Origin: an uncultured Duncaniella sp.
GTDB taxonomy: Bacteria > Bacteroidota > Bacteroidia > Bacteroidales > Muribaculaceae
DNA length: 64,000 bases
Reading direction: 5' to 3'
Assembly (NCBI GenBank): GCA_910586305.1
Contig: CAJUGS010000001.1
Span: forward strand, 1-64,000
Shown: positions 14,848-24,478 of the stretch, in pieces
Position numbering within the stretch: the first letter of the stretch is position 1
Layout of the letters: each line of letters opens with the position of its first letter
Made by a program: the position numbers and the translations under genes
Notes under the pieces: model-generated
Seen by the model: the letters and a program-made list of their open reading frames with translations, nothing else
Databases searched by the model: none
Told to the model about the DNA's origin: nothing

Positions 14848-16221
14848 ATGACTATCAAGCAGTTTCTTGCCATCCCACTGATGCTGACAGCAGCCGGTGC
14901 GAGTTCACAGGTGACCAGTCTCTTCCCTCCCAAAGAGCCGCGCAACATCATCTACAACTATGTCCCCTCCGACACCACCACCGTTGTTGTCACAGAAGAA
15001 GGGGAGGAAATCGACACTGCCTTCTTCGATGATCTTGTGGAAGAGACCAGCTTCGGTCCCGACACCACCGAGGTCTTCCTACCGATAGTCACCACGACAC
15101 TGCCCACCTACACGCTCCGTCCCGCCGTATTCGACACACTCCGCATACAGGACTCTCTGCGTATTTCCACCACACCCGCCATAATACTTATCGAAGACAG
15201 TCCCGAGATAGGAGCGTGGCTTAACGAAGACGCGTTCCGCCACGACTTCATGGGCCGTGTGAGACAGAATTATTTCATCAACCATCCCGACCTCGTGATC
15301 TACAACGAGGCCGATCTTCCCGAGCCCCCCAAGCATTTCACAGCCACTGTAGACCCCGAGACAGCCCGTATAGTTATTTCCGAGGTTATTCCCGAGTTCA
15401 AGGCCAAGCCCGAGCTTGAAGTAGTATTCGGCAAAAAGCACTGGCTCAAAGAGTTCAACGTCAATCTTCAGTTCTCGCAGGCCTATGTGTCGCCCAACTG
15501 GTATCAGGGCGGCAACAACAGCCTCAACGCTCTCGGAAGCATATTCTACAAAGTCAAGCTCAACCCCGCTTTCCACGAAAACCTCCTCTTCGAGAACACA
15601 TTCCAGTACAAGCTCGGCATGATGAATGCCCCGGACGACGAACTGCGCGACTATTCCATCTCCGAAGACCTCTTCCAGTGGAACATGACAGCGGGCTACA
15701 AATCGTCGAGACGCTGGTACTACTCTCTCAACGCCCAGTTCAAGACACAGTTTCTCAACAACTTCAAGAAAGGCACCAACGAACTTAAGGCCTCCTTCCT
15801 CTCTCCCGGCGAGCTCAACGTCGGTCTCGGTATGACCTACAACTACGTCAATCCCAAAAAGACCGTTACGTTCGACGCCTCAATCTCACCCCTGTCGTGG
15901 AACATGAAGACCGTCATCAACAAGCGCATGGATGCCAAGACGGTCCACGAGATAGGTTCGAGCGCCGAGGGCAAGCTCTCATGGCAGATATGCGACAACA
16001 TCGCACTGCGCTCACGCCTCTTCGTCTTCTCCGACTACGACTATATCCAGAGCGATTTCGAGAACACGCTGATGTTTACCATCAACAAGTTCCTCACCAC
16101 ACAGATCTACGTACATATGCGCTATGACTCCTCGGCCGGCAAGGTCGACGACACCGAATGGCGCAAGTTCATGCTCAAGGAGATACTCTCGTTCGGCTTC
16201 ACCTACAAGTTTAACACCTGA
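14848..16221 (+). CDS. DUF3078 family exported protein
   Basis: A 457-residue protein with a short signal peptide (about 20 residues, MTIKQFLAIPLMLTAAGASS). An acidic Thr-rich linker follows and then a beta-rich C-terminal half (from about 210) with repeated aromatic strands, as in DUF3078 proteins of Bacteroidota. These are expected in the outer membrane, and the alternating pattern (NWYQGGNNSLN, WYYSLNAQFKTQ, FGFTYKFNT end) fits a barrel. Function unknown. It sits 135 nt after the helicase with no terminator seen between, and three small envelope genes follow on the same strand. Confidence 0.8.
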   Translation: MTIKQFLAIPLMLTAAGASSQVTSLFPPKEPRNIIYNYVPSDTTTVVVTEEGEEIDTAFFDDLVEETSFGPDTTEVFLPIVTTTLPTYTLRPAVFDTLRIQDSLRISTTPAIILIEDSPEIGAWLNEDAFRHDFMGRVRQNYFINHPDLVIYNEADLPEPPKHFTATVDPETARIVISEVIPEFKAKPELEVVFGKKHWLKEFNVNLQFSQAYVSPNWYQGGNNSLNALGSIFYKVKLNPAFHENLLFENTFQYKLGMMNAPDDELRDYSISEDLFQWNMTAGYKSSRRWYYSLNAQFKTQFLNNFKKGTNELKASFLSPGELNVGLGMTYNYVNPKKTVTFDASISPLSWNMKTVINKRMDAKTVHEIGSSAEGKLSWQICDNIALRSRLFVFSDYDYIQSDFENTLMFTINKFLTTQIYVHMRYDSSAGKVDDTEWRKFMLKEILSFGFTYKFNT

Positions 16222-16259
16222 TCCGCCCGTCGGTCACACACCAACCTCTCTCCCACCCC

Positions 16260-16862
16260 GTGAAACATCTTCTCGTCACACTCTCCCTCCTTCTATTTAC
16301 CGTGGTCCCGGCACCGGCACGAAAGTCGGTGCTCGACGGCATTCCGCGAATATCAGAGACCCTCGCGGCCTACCGCGAGGACTCCGTGAGAGAGCGCCTC
16401 TCAACGCTCCCGCTCCACGAGATAGAGGGAATATGGGAATTTGCCGGCGAGGGCACACTGATGGCCATAGAGCGCGCCCCACACAGCAGCGGAGCCGCCA
16501 CTCTCTACCGCATGGTGGCCGTGAGCAGCTCGGAGCTTTCACTACGGCCAGGCACGGTGATGGGCTATCTCACACCGTCGTCGAAACGCGGAATATATGA
16601 CGCCCGCATCTATTCGTCGCACACCGACGAGGGAACACGGCTCTGGAAACCTGAAAAATTCACTGTCACACTTGGCGACGACGGCACACGAATAACGGTA
16701 AAGCCCTACGGACGCATATTCCGAGTCAACTGGTGGCGGCTTGTGCTCCCCTATATGTACCGCCGTGTCATCTCGCGCATAGAGCGTCCGGCCGGCGACA
16801 TAGAGGGATGTGTGAGAGTGTATCCGGCCCCGTCAAAGCCCCTAAATCCACGCTATCTATGA
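16260..16862 (+). CDS. exported protein of unknown function
   Basis: 200 residues starting at GTG 16260. The N-terminus (KHLLVTLSLLLFTVVPAPA) is a signal peptide cleaved after APA. The mature part is a small beta-rich domain (IEGIWEFAGEGTLMAI, GTRITVKPYG) with a final helix. No family recognised. It ends with a 4-nt overlap with the next gene (ATGA), showing coupling. Confidence 0.7.
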   Translation: MKHLLVTLSLLLFTVVPAPARKSVLDGIPRISETLAAYREDSVRERLSTLPLHEIEGIWEFAGEGTLMAIERAPHSSGAATLYRMVAVSSSELSLRPGTVMGYLTPSSKRGIYDARIYSSHTDEGTRLWKPEKFTVTLGDDGTRITVKPYGRIFRVNWWRLVLPYMYRRVISRIERPAGDIEGCVRVYPAPSKPLNPRYL

Positions 16863-17344
16863 AAGCTCTCCTCGCCTCTCTGCTGCTCGTCTGCACGTTA
16901 GGGCCGGCACCTCTCATGGCCGACAACACCATGCGTGGCAAACGCCTCAAAGTAGAGCATCCCGAGCATCTGCGTGCCTCTGCCGATGTCACAGCCGGCC
17001 ACGACACAGTATTCCACCCCTCCGACGGCACAGTGACACTCTCGGGCTACGACAAACCGCTCAACTCATCCAAAGAGACCCTGCTGGTAACCAACCGGTC
17101 GGACTGCCATATCAACGGCCTGCGCATAGCCATCCGCTATCTCGACCTGCACGGACGCGAACTTCACAGCACCGAGGTGGAACTCCACTCCAACATACCC
17201 GCAGGAGCCACACGCAAGCTCCAGTTTCCGTCGTGGGACATCCAGCGGTCATACTATTACCATCTCGGCAAACAACCGCGCACAGCCAATGTGACACCCT
17301 ACACAGTAAAGTGCCACACCGTATATTTCATCACCAAACATTAG
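16859..17344 (+). CDS. exported protein of unknown function, single beta domain
   Basis: 161 residues from the ATG at 16859 (overlapping the preceding stop by 4 nt). A signal peptide (MKALLASLLLVCTLGPAPLMA) leads into a beta-sandwich-like domain (LLVTNRSDCHINGLRIAIRY, LHSTEVELHSNIPAGATRKL). This recalls FxLYD-type or other small extracytoplasmic domains. I cannot name the family. Probably periplasmic and functionally linked to the gene before it. Confidence 0.7.
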   Translation: MKALLASLLLVCTLGPAPLMADNTMRGKRLKVEHPEHLRASADVTAGHDTVFHPSDGTVTLSGYDKPLNSSKETLLVTNRSDCHINGLRIAIRYLDLHGRELHSTEVELHSNIPAGATRKLQFPSWDIQRSYYYHLGKQPRTANVTPYTVKCHTVYFITKH

Positions 17345-17346
17345 CA

Positions 17347-17670
17347 ATGTCAGAATTTCTATCCTCCTACAATCTCTTCGGCCTCGTCCTGGGCCTGTGT
17401 ACATTTCTCATCATAGGCCTCTTCCACCCCATATGCATCAAGTGTGAGTACTACTTCGGAGTCGGAAGCCGGTGGTGGTTTCTCGTCCTCGGCCTACTCG
17501 GTGTTGCAGGCTCCCTGTGGATCAGCGACCCCTTCTGGTCAAGCCTGCTCGGAGTCTTTGCATTCAGCTCATTCTGGACCATCGGAGAGATAGCCGAGCA
17601 GCGTCGCCGCGTTGAAAAAGGCTGGTTTCCTGAAAACCCCAAGCGCAAAGCAGCAAAAAAACAGTCGTGA
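17347..17670 (+). CDS. DUF4491 family membrane protein
   Basis: 107 residues, starting at the ATG two bases after the previous stop. Three hydrophobic segments are visible (LVLGLCTFLIIGLFHPI, WFLVLGLLGVAGSLWI, SLLGVFAFSSFW), and it ends with the conserved EQRRRVEKGWFPENPKR. The length and end match DUF4491, a Bacteroidota/Firmicutes inner-membrane family of unknown function. It closes the run from 14848. Confidence 0.85.
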   Translation: MSEFLSSYNLFGLVLGLCTFLIIGLFHPICIKCEYYFGVGSRWWFLVLGLLGVAGSLWISDPFWSSLLGVFAFSSFWTIGEIAEQRRRVEKGWFPENPKRKAAKKQS

Positions 17671-17715
17671 AGACGGTTCAAGACAGCGATAATATCCTAA
17701 ACAAAACAAACACAC

Positions 17716-17757
17716 AGCCGGGTGTCATCTCCACAACCAATAGGAGGACACCCGGCT
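17716..17757. terminator. bidirectional intrinsic terminator
   Basis: AGCCGGGTGTC (17716-17726) pairs with GACACCCGGCT (17747-17757). It is followed by a T-rich run on the plus strand and by a T-rich stretch on the minus strand, so it can serve both the DUF4491 gene and the small minus-strand ORF. Confidence 0.85.
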
Positions 17758-17797
17758 TTAATCATTTTTTGACCGCAGGTCTACAGACCCGCTAAGT

Positions 17798-17956
17798 TCA
17801 GTTCCAGTCCGTAAGATAATCGGACGTAGCTACTGTAGCATTAGAGTCTTGAGTGGGAAGCCAGTCAGAGATAAAATCGTGAACAGTTTTTACTAATCCC
17901 GAGGCAGCTGCAAGGATAGCACCGCAGCTGAGATAATCATGTGATGTTGTTTCCAT
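17798..17956 (-). CDS. possible small peptide gene
   Basis: 52 codons from ATG 17956 (METTSHDYLSCGAILAAASG ... SDYLTDWN). The first part has a mildly hydrophobic stretch with one Cys, and the end is polar. I do not recognise it. The frame extends upstream to 18016, but that part falls on a terminator-like hairpin, so the short form is preferred. Its position behind a hairpin and T-run, and the shared bidirectional terminator, support a real transcript. Evidence for translation is only the frame itself. Confidence 0.4.
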   Translation of the reverse strand: METTSHDYLSCGAILAAASGLVKTVHDFISDWLPTQDSNATVATSDYLTDWN

Positions 17957-17970
17957 TTGTGAGCCATTAA

Positions 17971-18005
17971 AAAAGTTAGAGATGAAATGTAAGGTTTCAT
18001 CTCTA
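17971..18005 (-). terminator. terminator-like hairpin just upstream of the small minus-strand ORF
   Basis: TAGAGATGAAA and TTTCATCTCTA form a perfect 11-bp stem with a 7-nt loop (17977-18005). On the minus strand it is followed by ACTTTTTT, 14-21 nt before the ATG at 17956. This may be an attenuator or the end of a small RNA. Confidence 0.65.
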
Positions 18006-18086
18006 AAGTTATACAATTTTCCCGATAAAAAGTTTATAATATTTTTATAATTAACCTATTTTAATATTTAACCACAATTTTATTCA

Positions 18087-18118
18087 TTTGCTTATTCGGT
18101 GTTTTTTCACTACATTTG
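18087..18118 (+). promoter_or_regulatory. dnaX promoter
   Basis: TTTG (18087-18090), 20 nt, TACATTTG (18111-18118): exact match to the Bacteroidota consensus. ATG 24 nt after the box. Confidence 0.85.
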
Positions 18119-18141
18119 TGATATTTAAGAGCACTTTCCCA

Positions 18142-19956
18142 ATGGATCATTACATAGTATCGGCAAGGAAATACCGACCCTCGACCTTCGACAGCGTCGT
18201 GGGTCAGAAGGCGCTCACCTCCACCCTTCGCAACGCTATAGCCTCGGGTCGTCTGGCCCACAGCTATCTCTTCTGTGGCTCGAGAGGAGTTGGAAAGACC
18301 TCGTGCGCCCGTATCTTTGCCAAAACCATCAACTGTCTCAATCCCACCCCAAACGGCGAAGCCTGCAACGAGTGTGACTCCTGCCGGGCCTTCAATGCCG
18401 GAAACTCGATGAACATAATAGAGCTTGACGCAGCGTCAAACAACGGCGTCGACTCCATCCGCGAACTTGTCGACCAGGTGCAGGTGCCCCCGTCGATGGG
18501 AAAATACAGGGTGTTTATCGTCGACGAGGTTCATATGCTCTCGTCAGCTGCCTTCAACGCTTTTCTCAAGACTCTCGAAGAGCCCCCGAGCTACGTCATA
18601 TTCATTCTCGCCACCACCGAGAAGCACAAAATCATACCCACCATTCTCTCGCGGTGCCAGATCTATGACTTCAACCGCATCACGGTGCGCGACATCATAG
18701 AGCATCTTGCCCATGTGGCCCAGAGCGAGGGATTCACAGCCGAACCTGCAGCCCTCAATGTCATAGCCCGCAAGGCCGATGGCGCAATGCGCGACGCCCT
18801 CTCTATATTCGACCAGGTCGCCGCCTCGTCAAGGGGAAATATCACCTACCAGAGTGCCATAGACAATCTCAACGTTCTCGACCACCGCTACTACGACCGA
18901 CTCCTCGACTGTTTTCTCGGGTCGAAGGTGCTGGAGTCTTGGCTGGTCTATAAGGAAATCCGCGACCATGGCTTCGACTCTCACACTCTCGTGACCGGTC
19001 TGGCCGACTACTTCAGAGACCTCATGGTGGCCCTCGACCCGTCGACAATATGCCTGCTCGAAGCCGACGACGAGGCACGTGCAGCCATGCAGACAGCGGC
19101 CTCCAAGTGCCATCCCGAGTTTATCTACCGGGCCATGAACCTGTGCAACGAGGCCGATCTCAACTATCGCACTGCCTCCAACAAGCAGTTTCTCGTCGAG
19201 CTCACGCTCGCCAAGATATGCCAATTATCAAGCCCCTCTCCCGATGAGAAACGCGGTGGCGGAGAGGGGCAGTTACAGAAAATAGACACCGCCGCTACCA
19301 CGCGACCTGCCGTGGCAAAGGAGAGCGTCCAGAACGTTCCCGCGGGCTCCGCCCAGGCCCCCGCGCAACAGGCTGTCCAGACACAAAGAGCCACCCCGGC
19401 GCAGGAGCCTGCAACGAGTCATATCGTGGCCGCCGCTCCGCCGCCTCCGCAATACACACCGCAGGTGAGGCCCGCTGGCAAGCCAAGAGTGACTCTCGCG
19501 GGAAATACTCCGAGATTCTCCATCTCGGGCAACAATCCCACAAGCAGCCCGGCCGGACAGGGGAGCGAGGCGACATCTCAACCGGCAGTGAAAAGAGACA
19601 CTCCCATAGACACCGAGCGACTCCATGCCGCATGGAAAGAGTTCATGAAAGCCAATCCCTCGCGCCACATCCTCGTCAACACCATGCGTGCCTCCTTCCC
19701 ATCGCTCACACAGGGAACCACCTACCGCATGATGGTGGAGAACGAGAAACAACACCAGGAGATGACCGAGGCTCTGCCTGCCATACTCAAGTATCTCCGC
19801 GAGACTCTGGCCAACGATCTTCTTGAAATAGCCATCGAGATAAACCAGGGCGAAGCCTCGCCCCACACGTGGAACGAACGCCAGGTGCTTGCCCACATGA
19901 TTGAGAACAGACCCATTCTGAAGGATTTCATAGACACCTTCGGACTGACACTCTGA
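18142..19956 (+). CDS. dnaX: DNA polymerase III subunit gamma/tau
   Basis: 604 residues from the ATG at 18142. An in-frame earlier ATG at 18088 lies inside the promoter and is rejected. This AAA+ clamp-loader subunit loads the sliding clamp at the replication fork. Visible features are Walker A GSRGVGKT (46-53), a four-Cys zinc module (CLNPTPNGEACNECDSC), Walker B VDEVHML, sensor 1 and the SRC motif ending ILSRCQ. After about residue 375 comes a Pro/Ala/Gln-rich linker and then a small tau-like C-terminal domain (from about 490). A standard single gene with its own promoter and terminator. Confidence 0.96.
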   Translation: MDHYIVSARKYRPSTFDSVVGQKALTSTLRNAIASGRLAHSYLFCGSRGVGKTSCARIFAKTINCLNPTPNGEACNECDSCRAFNAGNSMNIIELDAASNNGVDSIRELVDQVQVPPSMGKYRVFIVDEVHMLSSAAFNAFLKTLEEPPSYVIFILATTEKHKIIPTILSRCQIYDFNRITVRDIIEHLAHVAQSEGFTAEPAALNVIARKADGAMRDALSIFDQVAASSRGNITYQSAIDNLNVLDHRYYDRLLDCFLGSKVLESWLVYKEIRDHGFDSHTLVTGLADYFRDLMVALDPSTICLLEADDEARAAMQTAASKCHPEFIYRAMNLCNEADLNYRTASNKQFLVELTLAKICQLSSPSPDEKRGGGEGQLQKIDTAATTRPAVAKESVQNVPAGSAQAPAQQAVQTQRATPAQEPATSHIVAAAPPPPQYTPQVRPAGKPRVTLAGNTPRFSISGNNPTSSPAGQGSEATSQPAVKRDTPIDTERLHAAWKEFMKANPSRHILVNTMRASFPSLTQGTTYRMMVENEKQHQEMTEALPAILKYLRETLANDLLEIAIEINQGEASPHTWNERQVLAHMIENRPILKDFIDTFGLTL

Positions 19957-19976
19957 CAAGACTAAAAACGAGATTT

Positions 19977-20015
19977 ACACCCCGGGAAATTTGAAGTTTT
20001 CCGGGGTGTTTTTTG
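19977..20015 (+). terminator. dnaX terminator
   Basis: ACACCCCGG (19977-19985) pairs with CCGGGGTGT (20001-20009), with additional inner A-T pairs, followed by TTTTTT. Confidence 0.9.
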
Positions 20016-20307
20016 TGTCATTCAGCCGAAATTTCACCTCTCCTGACAGGATATGCCAAAACTATTGGCCAACCTCAGGACAAACAGATGTAAAACTCTA
20101 TGTTCAAGCCGTTTGCACCGACCTGCCACAAAGTATCAACACAATGTTGAAAACTGTGTTGATAACTGTTGAAAACTTTTCAATACATTTCGAAAACTTT
20201 CACTTGACACGTATTTCCTCATTTCCGTATATCAATCCGCTCTACCCGACCAAATTAGTTATTATTTATATGTCAATGGGTTTTCAAGATGGTTTTCAAC
20301 AAAACAG

Positions 20308-20339
20308 GTTGTAAAACTCACAAAAAGTTTTTAACTTTG
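20308..20339 (+). promoter_or_regulatory. promoter upstream of nadA
   Basis: GTTG (20308-20311), 20 nt, TAACTTTG (20332-20339). It would give a leader of about 200 nt before the nadA ATG. Confidence 0.65.
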
Positions 20340-20343
20340 CACT

Positions 20344-20364
20344 TTATTAACATGATGTTAATAA
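20344..20364 (+). promoter_or_regulatory. perfect 9-bp palindrome at the nadA transcription start
   Basis: TTATTAACA, 3-nt centre, TGTTAATAA. It begins 5 nt after the -7 box, so it covers the expected transcription start. That position suits a repressor operator. Confidence 0.55.
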
Positions 20365-20547
20365 GTATATTAATAGACTGATTATCACTCTCAAAGAGTG
20401 TTGATAACCATGATGAAAATGTAAACAGGAGTGCAATAACCCGATAATGCAAGTAATTGACTGAAAAGTTATTGTACAAATCAACATTTATTAGTCTTCT
20501 TCTTTATTTTTTTCTTTTTCAAAAAATTTTTTCAAAAATATAAATCA

Positions 20548-21513
20548 ATGAAAGTTGACAAGGGATACGTCGAGGCACCCATAGCCGAAGGCATCGACCT
20601 GAAAGCCGAAATAGCAAGGCTGAAGAAAGAGAAAAACGCCGTTGTGCTGGCCCACTACTACACCCTCCCGGAGATACAGGAAACAGCCGATTTTATCGGC
20701 GACTCTCTTGCCCTGGCCCGTATAGCCGAAGGGCTGGACAACGACATCATCGTGATGTGTGGCGTACACTTCATGGGTGAGACCGTGAAGATTCTTTGTC
20801 CGTCGCGCAAGGTGCTCGTCCCCGACCTCAATGCCGGATGCTCGCTGGCCGACTCGTGTCCGGCTCCGGAACTTGAGAAATTCATCGCAGCCCACCCGGG
20901 ACACACGGTGATATCCTATGTCAACACCTCGGCTGCCGTGAAGGCTCTGACCGATGTTGTGGTCACCTCGGGCAATGCCATGAAGGTGGTGGGCGCTCTG
21001 CCTGCCGATGAGAAAATCATATTCGGTCCCGACCGCAATCTGGGCAATTACATCAACTCGCAGACCGGGCGCGAAATGGTGCTGTGGGACGGTGCCTGCC
21101 ATGTTCACGAGAATTTCTCTCTGGAGAAAATCCTTGAATTGAAAAAGGCTCATCCCGCGGCCAAGGTGCTGGTGCATCCCGAGTGTCCCGCTCCGGTGAG
21201 ACTGGTAGCCGACAAGGTGGGCTCGACCGCCGTCCTGCTTGAATGGGCCGGCGAGTCTGAGGCTACGGAATTCATAGTTGCAACGGAGAGCGGCATACTC
21301 CACGAGATGCGACGCAAATGTCCGGAGAAGACCTTCATCCCAGCTCCTCCCGCCGACTCCGACTGCGCCTGCAACGACTGTGCCTATATGAAGCTCAACA
21401 CTCTCGCCAAACTCTATCTCACCCTCCTTCACGAGGCTCCCGAAGTAGAGGTTGACGAGGATATTATCGACCGTGCCCGCCGTCCGATAACCCGTATGCT
21501 TGAACTAAGCTGA
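20548..21513 (+). CDS. nadA: quinolinate synthase
   Basis: 321 residues. Condenses iminoaspartate with dihydroxyacetone phosphate to quinolinate in de novo NAD synthesis. It uses a [4Fe-4S] cluster. Candidate cluster ligands are Cys71 (CGVHFMGE), Cys213 (PECPAP) and one Cys of the CACNDC group (273-278). [10 protein letters not shown] (35-44) and [10 protein letters not shown] are family signatures. Length is typical of the archaeal-type/short NadA. No nadB or nadC lies next to it. The promoter region carries a palindrome that could be a site for an NAD-responsive repressor; this is inference. Confidence 0.96.
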   Translation: MKVDKGYVEAPIAEGIDLKAEIARLKKEKNAVVLAHYYTLPEIQETADFIGDSLALARIAEGLDNDIIVMCGVHFMGETVKILCPSRKVLVPDLNAGCSLADSCPAPELEKFIAAHPGHTVISYVNTSAAVKALTDVVVTSGNAMKVVGALPADEKIIFGPDRNLGNYINSQTGREMVLWDGACHVHENFSLEKILELKKAHPAAKVLVHPECPAPVRLVADKVGSTAVLLEWAGESEATEFIVATESGILHEMRRKCPEKTFIPAPPADSDCACNDCAYMKLNTLAKLYLTLLHEAPEVEVDEDIIDRARRPITRMLELS

Positions 21514-21533
21514 AAACATCTCTATACTTTATA

Positions 21534-24308
21534 ATGGAATACAACCATAAAGAAATCGAATCGCGCTGGCAGCAGCGCTGGCGCGACGAGAAGGTCTACA
21601 AGACCGAAATAGACAAGTCGCGTCCCAAGTTCTATGTGCTCGATATGTTCCCGTATCCTTCGGGAGCCGGCCTGCACGTGGGGCATCCTCTGGGATACAT
21701 TGCATCTGATATTTTCTCGCGCTACAAGCGCCTGCGCGGATTCAATGTGCTACATCCTATGGGCTATGACGCCTACGGTCTGCCCGCCGAGCAGTATGCT
21801 ATCCAGACCGGACAGCACCCTGAAATAACAACTTCGGAAAATATAGCCCGTTACCGCAAGCAGCTCGACAAAATCGGATTCAGCTACGACTGGGACCGCG
21901 AGGTGAGAACGTGCGACCCCAAGTTCTACAAATGGACGCAGTGGGCTTTCATGAAGATGGTGGAGAGCTACTACGACACCGCTGCCGACAAGGCCATGCC
22001 GATAGCCGACCTTGTGAAGCACTTCGGCAAGAAGGGTACCGAGGATCTCCACGCAGCCTGCTCGGAGGAGCTTTCGTTCACAGCCGACGAGTGGAATGCA
22101 ATGTCGGAAAAGGAGAAGAGCGACACTCTCATGAACTACCGTATAGCCTATCTTGGCAATACTATGGTGAACTGGTGTCCCGAGCTGGGCACCGTGCTTG
22201 CCAACGACGAGGTGAGCGAGGGACTCTCTATTCGCGGAGGCTACCCTGTGGAGCAGAAGCTCATGTACCAGTGGTGTCTGCGTGTGTCGGCCTACGCATC
22301 ACGTCTTCTCGACTCGCTTGACAGCCTTGACTGGACCGAGTCGCTCAAGGAGACACAGCGCAACTGGATAGGCCGTTCGGAGGGTGCCGAGATGCGTTTC
22401 CCCATAGCCGGAAGCGACGTGGAGCTGGAAATTTTCACCACCCGTGCCGACACCGTGTTTGGTGTCACCTTCATGGTTCTCGCTCCTGAGAGCGAGTATG
22501 TCGACATGGTCACCACTCCCGAACAGAAGGAAGCCGTCAAGGCCTATCTCGACTCCATCCGCCACAAGACAGAGCGTGAGCGTATGATCGACAAGAAGGT
22601 GAGCGGAGTCTTCACAGGCAGCTATGCCGTCAATCCTCTCACCGGAAAGAATATTCCGGTCTATGTGAGCGACTACGTGCTGGCCGGCTACGGCACAGGT
22701 GCCATCATGGCTGTGCCTGCCCACGACAGCCGCGACTATGCGTTTGCCCGCCACTTCGACCTTCCGGTGATTCCCCTTATAGAGGGATGTGACGTGAGCG
22801 AGCAGAGCTTCGACGCCAAGAGCGGAAAGATGATCAACTCCTCTTCAGACCTGCTCGATCTGAACGGCCTGGAGGTGAAGGAGGCCATAGCCGCTACAAA
22901 GAAATTCATCGAGGAGAAAGGCATAGGCCGAGTGAAGGTGAACTACCGTCTGCGCGACGCCATCTTCTCTCGCCAGCGCTACTGGGGCGAGCCGTTCCCC
23001 GTATACTACAAGGACGGAATACCCACTCTCATGGACGAGAGCAAGCTGCCTCTGCTTCTTCCCGAGGTGGACAAGTATCTGCCCACAGAGACAGGCGAGC
23101 CTCCTCTGGGACGTGCGAAAAACTGGGTGACAGCCGAGGGATATCCCATCGAGCTTAACACCATGCCCGGTTTTGCCGGTTCGTCGGCCTATTATCTCCG
23201 CTATATGGATCCCCACAACGAGGAGGCTCTCGTCGGTCGCGAGGCTGACGAATACTGGCGCAATGTCGACCTCTATATCGGAGGTACGGAGCACGCCACA
23301 GGCCACCTCATCTATTCGAGATTCTGGAACAAGTTCCTCTACGACCTGGGATATGTGGTGGAGTCAGAGCCTTTCAGAAAGCTCATCAACCAGGGTATGA
23401 TCCAGGGACGTTCGAACTTTGTCTACCGTATCCAGGGCACCAACAAGTTTGTGTCGCTCGGACTAAAGGATGGCTATGAGACCACTCCCATACACGTCGA
23501 TGTCAACATTGTCTCCAACGATATTCTCGACCTTGACGCATTCCGTGCCTGGAGGCCCGACTATGCCGACGCTGAGTTCATTCTTGAGGATGGAAAATAT
23601 GTGTGCGGATGGGCTGTAGAGAAGATGTCTAAGTCGATGTTCAACGTGGTCAACCCCGACGATATAGTGGAGCGTTATGGTGCAGACACTCTGCGCTTCT
23701 ACGAAATGTTCCTCGGTCCGCTCGAACAGTCGAAGCCGTGGGACACAAACGGTATCGACGGCGTAAACCGCTTTTTAAAGAAGCTGTGGGGACTTTTCTA
23801 CAAAGGTGATGCTTGCCTTGTCGACGACTCCAAACCGTCGGCAGAGGCGCTCAAATCGCTTCACAAGCTCATCAAGAAGGTGACAGGCGATATTGAGACT
23901 TTCTCCTACAACACTTCTGTGGCTGCGTTCATGATCTGTGTCAACGAGCTCACACAGCTCAAATGTCGCTCCCGCGAGGTGCTGTCCGACCTTCTTGTGA
24001 TTCTCGCTCCCTTTGCTCCCCATATTGCAGAGGAACTGTGGCACTCGGCACTCGGTCATGACACCACTGTCTGTGACGCCCGCTGGCCCGAATGGAATGA
24101 GGATTATCTCAAGGAGTCGACTGTCAACTATGCAGTGTCGTTCAACGGAAAGGCCCGCTTCAACATTCAGGTGCCTGCGGATATGCCTGGCGACGAGGTG
24201 CAGAAGATAGCACTCGCCCACGAGGGTGCCGCAAAGTGGCTCGACGGAAAGACTATACGCAAGGTGATTGTCGTGCCCGGCAAGATTGTGAATGTCGTGG
24301 TAGGATAA
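21534..24308 (+). CDS. leuS: leucyl-tRNA synthetase
   Basis: 924 residues, a class I synthetase charging tRNA-Leu. The HIGH-type motif appears as [10 protein letters not shown] (about 47-56), and KMSKS at 698-701 follows the editing and catalytic insertions. The editing domain (about 230-430) contains the expected [12 protein letters not shown] threonine-rich segment. It lies 20 nt after nadA with no terminator between, so it may share the nadA transcript. It ends in a strong terminator. Confidence 0.97.
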   Translation: MEYNHKEIESRWQQRWRDEKVYKTEIDKSRPKFYVLDMFPYPSGAGLHVGHPLGYIASDIFSRYKRLRGFNVLHPMGYDAYGLPAEQYAIQTGQHPEITTSENIARYRKQLDKIGFSYDWDREVRTCDPKFYKWTQWAFMKMVESYYDTAADKAMPIADLVKHFGKKGTEDLHAACSEELSFTADEWNAMSEKEKSDTLMNYRIAYLGNTMVNWCPELGTVLANDEVSEGLSIRGGYPVEQKLMYQWCLRVSAYASRLLDSLDSLDWTESLKETQRNWIGRSEGAEMRFPIAGSDVELEIFTTRADTVFGVTFMVLAPESEYVDMVTTPEQKEAVKAYLDSIRHKTERERMIDKKVSGVFTGSYAVNPLTGKNIPVYVSDYVLAGYGTGAIMAVPAHDSRDYAFARHFDLPVIPLIEGCDVSEQSFDAKSGKMINSSSDLLDLNGLEVKEAIAATKKFIEEKGIGRVKVNYRLRDAIFSRQRYWGEPFPVYYKDGIPTLMDESKLPLLLPEVDKYLPTETGEPPLGRAKNWVTAEGYPIELNTMPGFAGSSAYYLRYMDPHNEEALVGREADEYWRNVDLYIGGTEHATGHLIYSRFWNKFLYDLGYVVESEPFRKLINQGMIQGRSNFVYRIQGTNKFVSLGLKDGYETTPIHVDVNIVSNDILDLDAFRAWRPDYADAEFILEDGKYVCGWAVEKMSKSMFNVVNPDDIVERYGADTLRFYEMFLGPLEQSKPWDTNGIDGVNRFLKKLWGLFYKGDACLVDDSKPSAEALKSLHKLIKKVTGDIETFSYNTSVAAFMICVNELTQLKCRSREVLSDLLVILAPFAPHIAEELWHSALGHDTTVCDARWPEWNEDYLKESTVNYAVSFNGKARFNIQVPADMPGDEVQKIALAHEGAAKWLDGKTIRKVIVVPGKIVNVVVG

Positions 24309-24334
24309 CGAATAAGTCTGATTATCAAAAAGAT

Positions 24335-24377
24335 AAAGACGGAAGGTGATCTTCACCTTCCGTCTTTGCCTTTTTTT
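24335..24377 (+). terminator. leuS terminator
   Basis: A 15-bp perfect stem (24335-24349 with 24353-24367) with a 3-nt loop, followed by a T-run. Confidence 0.95.
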
Positions 24378-24478
24378 ATGCTGGTTTACGGATTGACCGA
24401 TGGATAATTTTTCTATCATACCCGGCGTTATCGCACTTTCCAGGTTTTTTCCGTATCTAATTTTGCAGGAAAAAAGCC

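Larger units (their letters stand above)
17671..18141. other. intergenic region upstream of dnaX
   Basis: Holds the terminator above, a possible small minus-strand ORF (17798-17956), a perfect 11-bp hairpin (17977-18005) and the dnaX promoter. Otherwise AT-rich without visible genes. Confidence 0.7.
20016..20547. other. long AT-rich intergenic region with DnaA-box-like motifs, nadA promoter and palindrome
   Basis: No gene is visible over about 530 bp. TGTTGATAA (reverse of TTATCAACA) occurs at 20157-20165 and 20399-20407, and TATCAACA at 20134-20141. One-base variants TGTTGAAAA or TTTTCAACA lie at 20145, 20167 and 20293. A very AT-rich tract fills 20490-20547. The nadA promoter and a palindrome are inside it. 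The layout resembles a replication origin but could be chance in AT-rich DNA. Confidence 0.5.

Noticed and set aside
20545..21432. Long minus-strand frame opposite nadA
   Set aside because: It is an antisense shadow of nadA, with no promoter and biased composition typical of reverse-complement frames.
24013..24210. Small frame inside leuS
   Set aside because: Entirely within conserved leuS coding sequence in another frame, with no supporting signals.
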